Below the pieces are notes generated by a model. The model was not told the origin of the DNA. It worked only from the letters and a program-made list of their open reading frames with translations, and made no database searches. A DNA stretch of 6,217 bases from Actinomycetota bacterium (GTDB lineage Bacteria; Actinomycetota; Acidimicrobiia; Spongiisociales; ZC4RG35): positions 1 through 6,217 of the forward strand of contig QGUS01000106.1 of assembly GCA_003242515.1 (NCBI GenBank), given 5' to 3'. Of the stretch, positions 1 through 4,631 are shown piece by piece. The position numbers were made by a program, and so were the translations under genes. Within the stretch, counting starts at the first letter, position 1. Every line of letters begins with the position of its first letter.

Positions 1-1571
1 ACCGCCTGGGCCGACTCGGGCCGCACCTCGTCCTCGAGCGCGATCGCACCGGCGACCCTCCCCTCCTCGACCAGGTAGAGGACCGCCGCGCCCCTGGACC
101 GCCACGGCTGGACCCGGTCCTCCAGCTCGGGCGGCACCCCCGTGCCCCGCTCCCGGAGGAGGGCGTGGCCACCGACCGCCACGACCCGCCCGTCGACAAC
201 CGCCTCCACGCCGCGGCCCGGCAGGGCCCGGAATCCCGCGGCCTCGGGGACGGCCCCGGAGCGGCCGGCCTCGGCGACGATGGCCCGGGCGAGCGGATGC
301 TCGGAGTCCGACTCGACCGCCGCGGCCAGGGCGAGCAGGCGCTCCGCGTCGCCGTCCGGGGCGATGACCTGGCGCACGCGGTGCCGGCCCAGGGTGAGGG
401 TGCCGGTCTTGTCGAACAGGACGGTGTCCACACGCCGCATCTCCTCGATAGCGACCCGGTCCTTGACCAGGATCCCGTTGCGCGCCGCCAGGCCGGTCGA
501 GATGGAGATCACCAGCGGGATGGCCAGGCCCAGGGCGTGGGGGCAGGCGATGACCAGGACCGAGACGGTCCGGGTCACCGCCTCGGCGGGCCTCCCGGCC
601 AGGGCCCAGGCCGCGGCCGTCAACACCGCGGCGCCGAGCGCCACCCAGAAGAGGAGCGCGGCCGCCCGGTCGGCCAGGACCTGCTCCCGGGAGCGGGATC
701 CCTGGGCCTCTTCGACCATCCGGCGGATCCCGGCCAGGGCCGTGTCCTCCCCGACCGCGGTGACCTCTACTCTGATCGCCCCGTCGGTCGCTACGGTCCC
801 TGCCACGACCGTGTCGCCGCTCTGTCTCGTGACCGGAGTGGCCTCTCCGGTGATCATCGACTCGTCCATGGCGGCGGAGCCTTCGGTGATCCTGCCGTCC
901 GCCGGAACCCGCCCACCGGGCCTGACCAGGACCACGTCGCCGGCCTGCAACGCGGACGCCGCCACCGCGGTCGCGGCCCCGTCGACGATCACCTCCGCCT
1001 CGTCGGGGAGCAGTTCGGCGAGGGAGGTGAGTGCGCCGCGTGCCTGGTCCACGGCCCGCATCTCCATCCAGTGGCCGAGGAGCATCACGGTGATCAGCGC
1101 CGCCAGCTCCCACCAGAAGTCGAGCTCGAACCATCCGAGGGAGGTGGCGGCTGAGGATAGGAAGGCGACGGTGATCGCCATCCCAATGAGGAGCATCATC
1201 CCGGGACGGCGGGAGCGGATCTCGCCCGCCGCACCGGCGAGGAACGGCATCCCCCCGTAGAGGAACACCGCGGTGCCGGACACGGGCGCCACCCATCGGG
1301 AGCCCGGGAAGGAGGAAGCGGTGTAGCCGAGCAGCCCCTGGACCATGTCCGACCAGACCACGGCCGGGATGCCGAGGACGAGCGACACCCGGAAGCGGTC
1401 GCGGAACATGGCCGCGTCGTGCCCGGTGTGCGCGTCGTGGCCCGAGCGGGCGTCGTGGCCGGAGCGGGTGCCGTACCCGGAGGGCCGCTCGTGCCGCCCC
1501 CGCGGGCCGGCCCGGGGGGAGTGGCCGTCGTGGTCATGCACCCCGTGATCGGGGTGGGAACTGTGGGTCAT
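1..1571 (-). CDS. Heavy-metal translocating P-type ATPase, CPH (P1B-3/CopB-like) type, C-terminus cut by window edge
   Basis: Membrane pump that would use ATP to export a soft metal, probably copper or silver. The 523 visible residues show the P1B order: a His-rich N-terminus (11 His in residues 3-51), four hydrophobic segments (about 60-82, 94-113, 124-143, 152-171), the actuator domain with TGE at 241-243, two more membrane segments (about 296-318 and 332-354) with Cys343-Pro344-His345, the phosphorylation motif DKTGT with Asp387, and the HP motif of the nucleotide-binding domain at His425-Pro426. CPH rather than CPC, and no N-terminal GMxCxxC domain, place it with CopB-like P1B-3 pumps; family members run roughly 100-200 residues further, including the last two membrane helices. 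The ATG at 1571 is the first possible start because an in-frame TGA lies five codons upstream. No good Shine-Dalgarno is seen; GGTGA lies 12 nt upstream and a TAGGGT (-10-like) at 1600-1605. It follows the MreB-like gene by 47 nt, so co-transcription is likely but not proven. The metal is inferred. Confidence 0.95.
   Translation of the reverse strand, partial: MTHSSHPDHGVHDHDGHSPRAGPRGRHERPSGYGTRSGHDARSGHDAHTGHDAAMFRDRFRVSLVLGIPAVVWSDMVQGLLGYTASSFPGSRWVAPVSGTAVFLYGGMPFLAGAAGEIRSRRPGMMLLIGMAITVAFLSSAATSLGWFELDFWWELAALITVMLLGHWMEMRAVDQARGALTSLAELLPDEAEVIVDGAATAVAASALQAGDVVLVRPGGRVPADGRITEGSAAMDESMITGEATPVTRQSGDTVVAGTVATDGAIRVEVTAVGEDTALAGIRRMVEEAQGSRSREQVLADRAAALLFWVALGAAVLTAAAWALAGRPAEAVTRTVSVLVIACPHALGLAIPLVISISTGLAARNGILVKDRVAIEEMRRVDTVLFDKTGTLTLGRHRVRQVIAPDGDAERLLALAAAVESDSEHPLARAIVAEAGRSGAVPEAAGFRALPGRGVEAVVDGRVVAVGGHALLRERGTGVPPELEDRVQPWRSRGAAVLYLVEEGRVAGAIALEDEVRPESAQA
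1410..1463 (-). repeat. Three 18-bp tandem repeats encoding (S/T)GHDA(R/H/A)
   Basis: Codons 37-54 of the P-type ATPase form three imperfect copies of a six-residue unit, SGHDAR, SGHDAH, TGHDAA. The DNA copies differ mainly at third positions. The unit adds a regularly spaced His-Asp pair to an already His-rich tail and ends directly before the first membrane segment. Metal binding by such tails is known for CopB-like pumps; the role of this repeat is inferred. Confidence 0.8.
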
Positions 1572-1618
1572 GCGCGGATCCAGTCACCCGGGTGCGCCGA
1601 CCCTACCAACGGGCGCGT

Positions 1619-2413
1619 TCAGCCCGCGCGGAGGGGTCTGTGGGTGCGATGGCCGAGACGGCCCGCGGGCACCCGGCCCTTGCCGAAGACCGCCTCGATG
1701 AGCCTCCGGTCCGCCATCACCCCGCTGGCGAGGACCCGCTCCGGGCGGATGCCGACGCGCACGATCACACCGAGCAGCCGGGCGAGACGGTCGGCATCCT
1801 CCGGCTCGATGCCGATCGCGTACGCGCCCTCGGCCCTGACGTCGTACTCGATGTCCAGGTCGAAGTCCTGGAGCAGGGCGGTGGCCGTCCGGGCAAGCGC
1901 CTCGGGCGTGGTGACCGCCGTCTCCCTGGTCCCGAGGACCTGGCTCTCCCCGACCATGGCGACCTCGGCGCCGTCGGCCCGGACGTCGATGACGAGATGC
2001 GGCGTGGAGGCGTCGACGTCCAGGCCCATGCCAGACGCGACGGTGATCGGCCGGAGCAGGACGGCGGTCTGGCCGGGCATCCGGTCGCAGATGGAACGCC
2101 ACCGCTCCTGGCCGGCGCTGGGCACGACGAAGGCGGCCGAAGGGTGCCGGGCGGCATGTGGCGCCGTCCGGAACAGCCACCACATGTAGGACACCGTGAG
2201 CTCCACTGACGACATGTCGACGGAGTCGAACGGGGTCTCGAGCGTGAAGCCGTCGGGCCAGGCAGAGGCGGACTCGACCGCCTCCTGGCCGAAGAAACGG
2301 GGACGCCCCACGCGGTCCACGGCCACGGCGGCCGGATGGGTGGAGGACTGTCTGCCGACGAGGCGCAGCGTCTCGGGTCCGGGGGCGACGATCACCAGCC
2401 GTTCCCGACCCAT
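1619..2413 (-). CDS. Shortened, degenerate MreB-like (actin-fold) protein
   Basis: 264 aa, probably cytoplasmic; no signal peptide or membrane helix. Several stretches follow MreB in the right order. Residues 27-45 (HPAAVAVDRVGRPRFFGQEA) resemble the MreB segment 'PSVVAID...VGxxA'. Residues 91-100 (PSAAFVVPSA) match the 'vvvcvPSg' strand. Residues 121-133 (RPITVASGMGLDV) match 'EEPMAAAIGAGLPV'. Residues 139-153 (HLVIDVRADGAEVAM) match the phosphate-2 strand 'mvvDIGGGTTEVAV'. Residues 217-232 resemble the C-terminal 'pvxxaxdPxxxVaxGvg'. Nucleotide-binding elements look lost: no DLGT-like phosphate-1 loop near residues 5-18, DIGGGT changed to DVRADG, the Glu before Pro122 replaced by Arg, and no late GGG motif. 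MreB is about 335-350 aa; the deficit falls mainly after residue 165, where subdomain IIB and the second half of IA would be. A non-hydrolysing actin-fold partner or scaffold is inference. It is the second gene of the cluster. Fold assignment is moderate; the reading frame is supported by the Shine-Dalgarno and coupling to the upstream gene. Confidence 0.72.
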   Translation of the reverse strand: MGRERLVIVAPGPETLRLVGRQSSTHPAAVAVDRVGRPRFFGQEAVESASAWPDGFTLETPFDSVDMSSVELTVSYMWWLFRTAPHAARHPSAAFVVPSAGQERWRSICDRMPGQTAVLLRPITVASGMGLDVDASTPHLVIDVRADGAEVAMVGESQVLGTRETAVTTPEALARTATALLQDFDLDIEYDVRAEGAYAIGIEPEDADRLARLLGVIVRVGIRPERVLASGVMADRRLIEAVFGKGRVPAGRLGHRTHRPLRAG

Positions 2414-2417
2414 CGTG

Positions 2418-2427
2418 CCTCCCTCCT
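2418..2427 (-). promoter_or_regulatory. Strong Shine-Dalgarno overlapping upstream stop codon
   Basis: AGGAGGGAGG on the minus strand begins inside the TAG stop of the DksA-like gene (2426-2428). Its AGGAGG ends 8 nt before the ATG at 2413. This fixes the start of the MreB-like gene and indicates translational coupling with the gene before it. It contrasts with the first genes of transcripts here, which lack such a site. Confidence 0.85.
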
Positions 2428-2767
2428 ACTTCACCGAGGCGCAGCCGACGCAGAAGGGCGTCTGGGGCATGACCTCGAGCCGGGCGACGGAGATCGGAGC
2501 CTGGCAGCGCTCGCACAGCCCGTACACCCCGGCGTCGATGCGCTCCAGGGCGGCCTCGATCTCCTCGAGGGCCTTCTCGGCGAGGTCACGGAAGGCGCGC
2601 TCCACCTCGTCCGCGGGGATCTCTTCGAGCTGGGCGAGACGGGCCTCCCGCTGCTCCTCCAGTTCGGCGCGCAGGCGAGCCAGGAGCTCCGGGGAGACGG
2701 TCTCGCCGGCGATGGGCTGGGGTGCGGTCATGATGGCGACATCTAACCCTCTGCTGAAGCCGACCAC
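2426..2767 (-). CDS. DksA/TraR-family C4 zinc-finger protein
   Basis: Small (113 aa from GTG 2767) probable RNA polymerase secondary-channel factor or related transcription modulator. Residues 27-80 are charged and Leu/Ala-rich, as in the antiparallel coiled coil of DksA. They are followed by a C4 zinc finger with Cys85, Cys88, Cys106 and Cys109 (CERC...CVGC). At the coiled-coil tip, residues 53-58 DEVERA align with DPVDRA of E. coli DksA, so the functionally important Asp74 becomes Glu56 while Ala76 is kept as Ala58. At 113 aa it is nearer TraR-like/short DksA homologues than the 151-aa E. coli protein. The GTG start is chosen because TAATAC lies exactly 6 nt upstream, fitting a leaderless message. 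The alternative is ATG 2731 (residue 13), which would give 101 aa; the domain is intact either way. It is the first gene of the minus-strand cluster. Whether it responds to ppGpp cannot be told. Confidence 0.9.
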   Translation of the reverse strand: MVGFSRGLDVAIMTAPQPIAGETVSPELLARLRAELEEQREARLAQLEEIPADEVERAFRDLAEKALEEIEAALERIDAGVYGLCERCQAPISVARLEVMPQTPFCVGCASVK

Positions 2768-2773
2768 ACGGGC

Positions 2774-2782
2774 GTATTAGCA
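2774..2782 (-). promoter_or_regulatory. Candidate extended -10 for the DksA-like gene
   Basis: TGC-TAATAC on the minus strand resembles an extended -10 element and ends 6 nt before the GTG at 2767. Transcription could therefore begin at the start codon. No convincing -35 is seen at 16-18 nt. The hexamer overlaps the inverted repeat at 2775-2791. Confidence 0.5.
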
Positions 2783-2791
2783 TCGCTAACA
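2775..2791. promoter_or_regulatory. Inverted-repeat operator candidate between divergent genes
   Basis: TATTAGCATCGCTAACA contains perfect 5-bp arms TTAGC/GCTAA around a 3-nt centre. It extends to 7-bp arms with one mismatch (TATTAGC against TGTTAGC on the other strand). It lies in the 25-bp gap between the regulator and the DksA-like gene, over both presumed -10 elements, which is ideal for a dimeric HTH autoregulator to block both promoters. Binding by the neighbouring regulator is inference. Confidence 0.6.
2778..2783 (+). promoter_or_regulatory. Weak candidate -10 for the regulator gene
   Basis: TAGCAT fits TANNNT and ends 9 nt before the ATG at 2793, so any leader would be only a few nucleotides long. 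There is no Shine-Dalgarno before this ATG. A CTGAAG at 2754-2759 is a poor -35 match at 18 nt spacing. The hexamer is embedded in the inverted repeat. Confidence 0.35.
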
Positions 2792-2792
2792 G

Positions 2793-3899
2793 ATGGCGTT
2801 CGCACCCGGAGAGTTTCTCAGCACCGGTGACCCGGCCCTGGACGGCCTCCTGGGCGGCCTCCTCCCGGGCGACAACGTCGTGTGGGTCGGAGACGACGAT
2901 GCTCTCCACGACCACATCGAGAAGGCCCTGATCTCCACGGGCCCCACCACCGTGTTCCAGCTCGCCGACTCGCTGGGCGTGCCCAGGGGGGTCGACCTGG
3001 TGGACGCCCGGCGCGGCAGGCCCCACGCCGACCTCAAGCTGGCGGAGCGCGAGATGGTGCGCCGCGGCGCCGAGCCCGGCGCCCGTCTCGTCGTCCGTGA
3101 CCTGGACACCCTGGTGCGGCGGCTCGGGGCCGAGGGGGCACTCGCCCTCTTCACCCGCACCTGCCCCCGGCTCTTCGACGAGGGTGCCATCGCCTACTGG
3201 CGGGCGACGCGGCGCGGCTCGGGGGCGATCCTCGACGGCGTGCAGCGGGTGACGCAGTGCGTGATAGACCACACGGGAGGGCGCTTGCGCGTGCTCAAGG
3301 CCGAGAACCGGCCGGCGGCGGTCGGGCGCATCTTCGAGGTCTCGCTGCGGGGTGACCGTCTCACCCTGGAGGAGGTCCGTGCCGCGAGCCGTCTCGCCGA
3401 GGGTCTGAGAAGGCTGCGGACGGCGAGGAACCTGACGCAGAGCGAGCTGGGACGGCTCGCGGGTGTCTCACCCAGCGCCATATCCCAGGCGGAGGCGGGA
3501 AGGCGCGGCCTGAGCCTGGACACGCTGCTCACGCTGGCCCAGGCGATGAACGTCTCCCTGGACGACCTACTCGCATACCATCCGGAGCCCGGGTACGTGC
3601 TGGCGCGCCGGGACCGGATCCCGGCGCGGCGCGGCGTCGTCCCGCTGCTCGACGACCCCTCGGCCGGCCTCCGGGCCTACCTGGTGATCCTCGGCCCCGG
3701 GGAGGGTGGCGAGCCGGGCACCGTCCACAAGGGCGCCGAGCTGGTGCTGGTGGGCAACGGGGTGGTGCAGATCATGCTCAACGAGGAGACCCCGGTCCTC
3801 CGCGGCGGCGACGCGGTGCTGGTCACCCAGGACGCCATCCGCGGCTGGCGCAACCTCCTCCCGGAGACGGCGCGCCTGTTCTGGATCGTGAGGGACTGA
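2793..3899 (+). CDS. Three-domain regulator: Walker-A-less KaiC-like domain, XRE HTH, cupin
   Basis: 368-aa cytoplasmic DNA-binding regulator. Residues about 6-190 look like a KaiC/RAD55-type RecA fold: FLSTGDPALDGLLGGLLPGDNVVW copies the usual 'TGxxxLDxLLGGGxxxG' entry, but the P-loop GxxGxGKT is replaced by WVGDDDALHD. RLVVRDLDTL (98-107) remains as a Walker-B-like strand, so ATP hydrolysis is unlikely. Residues 203-260 are a classic Cro/C1 HTH (NLTQSELGRLAGVSPSAISQ; recognition helix about 226-236). Residues about 290-366 form a cupin: His312, Glu316 and Gly321 survive from motif 1, but the HxH pair and the motif-2 His are missing (QDAIRGWRN at 346-354), so it probably binds a small ligand or only dimerises. 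The HTH+cupin pairing is common in XRE-family regulators; adding a pseudo-KaiC sensor is unusual. It is divergent from the DksA-like gene, with an inverted repeat between them, suggesting autoregulation. The ATG has no Shine-Dalgarno. The signal sensed is unknown. Confidence 0.92.
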   Translation: MAFAPGEFLSTGDPALDGLLGGLLPGDNVVWVGDDDALHDHIEKALISTGPTTVFQLADSLGVPRGVDLVDARRGRPHADLKLAEREMVRRGAEPGARLVVRDLDTLVRRLGAEGALALFTRTCPRLFDEGAIAYWRATRRGSGAILDGVQRVTQCVIDHTGGRLRVLKAENRPAAVGRIFEVSLRGDRLTLEEVRAASRLAEGLRRLRTARNLTQSELGRLAGVSPSAISQAEAGRRGLSLDTLLTLAQAMNVSLDDLLAYHPEPGYVLARRDRIPARRGVVPLLDDPSAGLRAYLVILGPGEGGEPGTVHKGAELVLVGNGVVQIMLNEETPVLRGGDAVLVTQDAIRGWRNLLPETARLFWIVRD

Positions 3900-4007
3900 G
3901 GCGTCGTCGCGTCCCACCGGGCACCGCGAGGGGGCACCAGGGCCCAGCCGTGGAGTCTTGTGCGGTGCCGCACCGTCCGCCACGCGATCGAGGGGGGACC
4001 CCTCCGG
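3900..4007. other. Gap between convergent genes
   Basis: 108 bp between the stop codons of the regulator and the macrodomain gene. No gene is seen. It holds GGGCACC twice (3919-3925, 3932-3938), a 13-bp near-palindrome CGGTGC-C-GCACCG at 3963-3975, and the hairpin listed separately. Neither strand has a run of Ts after a stem, so a canonical intrinsic terminator is not evident. Confidence 0.6.
3990..4004. terminator. GC hairpin, possible bidirectional terminator
   Basis: GAGGGG-GGA-CCCCTC is a perfect 6-bp stem with a 3-nt loop. It lies 3 nt beyond the macrodomain stop codon on the minus strand and 90 nt beyond the regulator stop on the plus strand. The convergent position suits a shared terminator, but no U-tract follows on either side, so the call is tentative. 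Confidence 0.35.
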
Positions 4008-4532
4008 CTATCGGGCGAGTTCTTCCAGGTACCGCTCGTGGTCGCCCGCGCTGAAGCAGACGAACAACACCCGGTCGAGGGCGTCCGGATGCTCCGCCAC
4101 CCACTCCCGCACCGCGGCCACCGCCGTCCGGCAGGCGAGGTCCTTCGGGAACCCGTAGACACCGGTGGAGATCGCCGGGAACGACACCGTCCGGCAGTCG
4201 CGGTCCCGCGCCTCGTCGAGGCTCGACCGGTAGCAGGAGGCCAGCAGCTCCACCGCATCGTCCTCCGGGTGCCGGCCCCAGATGGGCCCGACGGTGTGGA
4301 TCACGAACCGTGCCGGAAGCCGGCCGGCGCCGGTGGCCACCGCCTGGCCGGTGGGCAGGTGCCCCCGCGCGGCGACGATGCGGCGGCACTCCTCGAGGAT
4401 CGACGGGCCGCCCGCGGCGTGGATGGCGCCGTCGACTCCCCCGCCGCCGGCTAGCCGGGAGTTGGCGGCGTTGACGATGGCATCGACCGGGATCGTGGTG
4501 ATGTCGCCCTGGACCGTTTCCAGGAGGGTCAT
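4008..4532 (-). CDS. MacroD-type macrodomain protein (ADP-ribose binding, probable deacetylase/hydrolase)
   Basis: 174 aa, a single macrodomain with nothing fused. The family binds ADP-ribose, and MacroD-type members hydrolyse O-acetyl-ADP-ribose and mono-ADP-ribose on proteins. Visible motifs: GDIT (9-12) with Asp10 for the adenine, the IVNAAN block (19-24), GGGGVDGAIHAAGG (29-42), HTVGPIW (79-85), and the second loop FPAISTGVYGFP (118-129). Asn24 and Asp34 match the catalytic Asn/Asp pair of E. coli YmdB (Asn25, Asp35), so it is probably active. The start at ATG 4532 is preferred because the domain begins at once with TLLETVQGDIT and TAGAGT lies 7 nt upstream. A longer frame to 4670 would add 46 residues without domain character, crossing the start of the divergent gene. 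It converges on the regulator and diverges from the tryptophanase gene. No ADP-ribosyltransferase is next to it, so it reads as a general housekeeping or stress enzyme. Confidence 0.95.
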   Translation of the reverse strand: MTLLETVQGDITTIPVDAIVNAANSRLAGGGGVDGAIHAAGGPSILEECRRIVAARGHLPTGQAVATGAGRLPARFVIHTVGPIWGRHPEDDAVELLASCYRSSLDEARDRDCRTVSFPAISTGVYGFPKDLACRTAVAAVREWVAEHPDALDRVLFVCFSAGDHERYLEELAR

Positions 4533-4539
4533 GCCGGCG

Positions 4540-4545
4540 ACTCTA
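4540..4545 (-). promoter_or_regulatory. Candidate -10 for the macrodomain gene
   Basis: TAGAGT (TANNNT) on the minus strand ends 7 nt before the ATG at 4532, with no Shine-Dalgarno between. This is the layout of a leaderless actinobacterial gene. TTTCCC at 4563-4568 is only a weak -35 match at 17 nt spacing. Confidence 0.5.
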
Positions 4546-4619
4546 TCCCGGCCCGTCCGACCGGGAAACGCCAATGACGGCAAGGTCTTTCGGCCCTGTG
4601 GAGGCGGAGGTCCGGTCCG

Positions 4620-4625
4620 GATACT
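4620..4625 (+). promoter_or_regulatory. Candidate -10 for the tryptophanase gene
   Basis: GATACT matches TATAAT at four positions and ends 6 nt before the ATG at 4632, again a leaderless layout. GGAGG at 4606-4610 is too far (21 nt) to serve this start as a ribosome site. No clear -35 is seen. The 99-bp gap to the divergent macrodomain start leaves little room for a regulatory leader. Confidence 0.45.
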
Positions 4626-4631
4626 CGTCCC

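Noticed and set aside
142..1260. Long open frames on the plus strand (372 and 329 aa) opposite the P-type ATPase
   Set aside because: They lie antisense to unmistakable ATPase motifs (DKTGT, CPH, TGE), are rich in Arg/Ala/Ser/Pro low-complexity translation, and have no recognisable domain; typical high-GC shadows.
1584..2516. 310-aa minus-strand frame overlapping the MreB-like gene
   Set aside because: Arg/Gly/Pro-rich translation without motifs, spans the end of the DksA-like gene, and has no Shine-Dalgarno; the overlapping 264-aa frame has one and shows family resemblance.
3963..3975. CGGTGC-C-GCACCG near-palindrome as an intrinsic terminator for the regulator
   Set aside because: Only about 4 bp of stem with a usable loop and no following T-run; kept only as part of the description of the gap.
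4008..4532. Macrodomain as antitoxin of a DarTG-like or other ADP-ribosylation toxin pair
   Set aside because: No ADP-ribosyltransferase-like gene is adjacent; neighbours are a regulator in convergent orientation and a metabolic enzyme in divergent orientation, and the motifs are of ordinary MacroD type.
4533..4631. TnaC-like leader peptide upstream of tryptophanase
   Set aside because: Only 99 bp separate the divergent starts, a -10-like hexamer sits directly before the ATG, and I found no short frame with a Trp-Pro stop-proximal arrangement.
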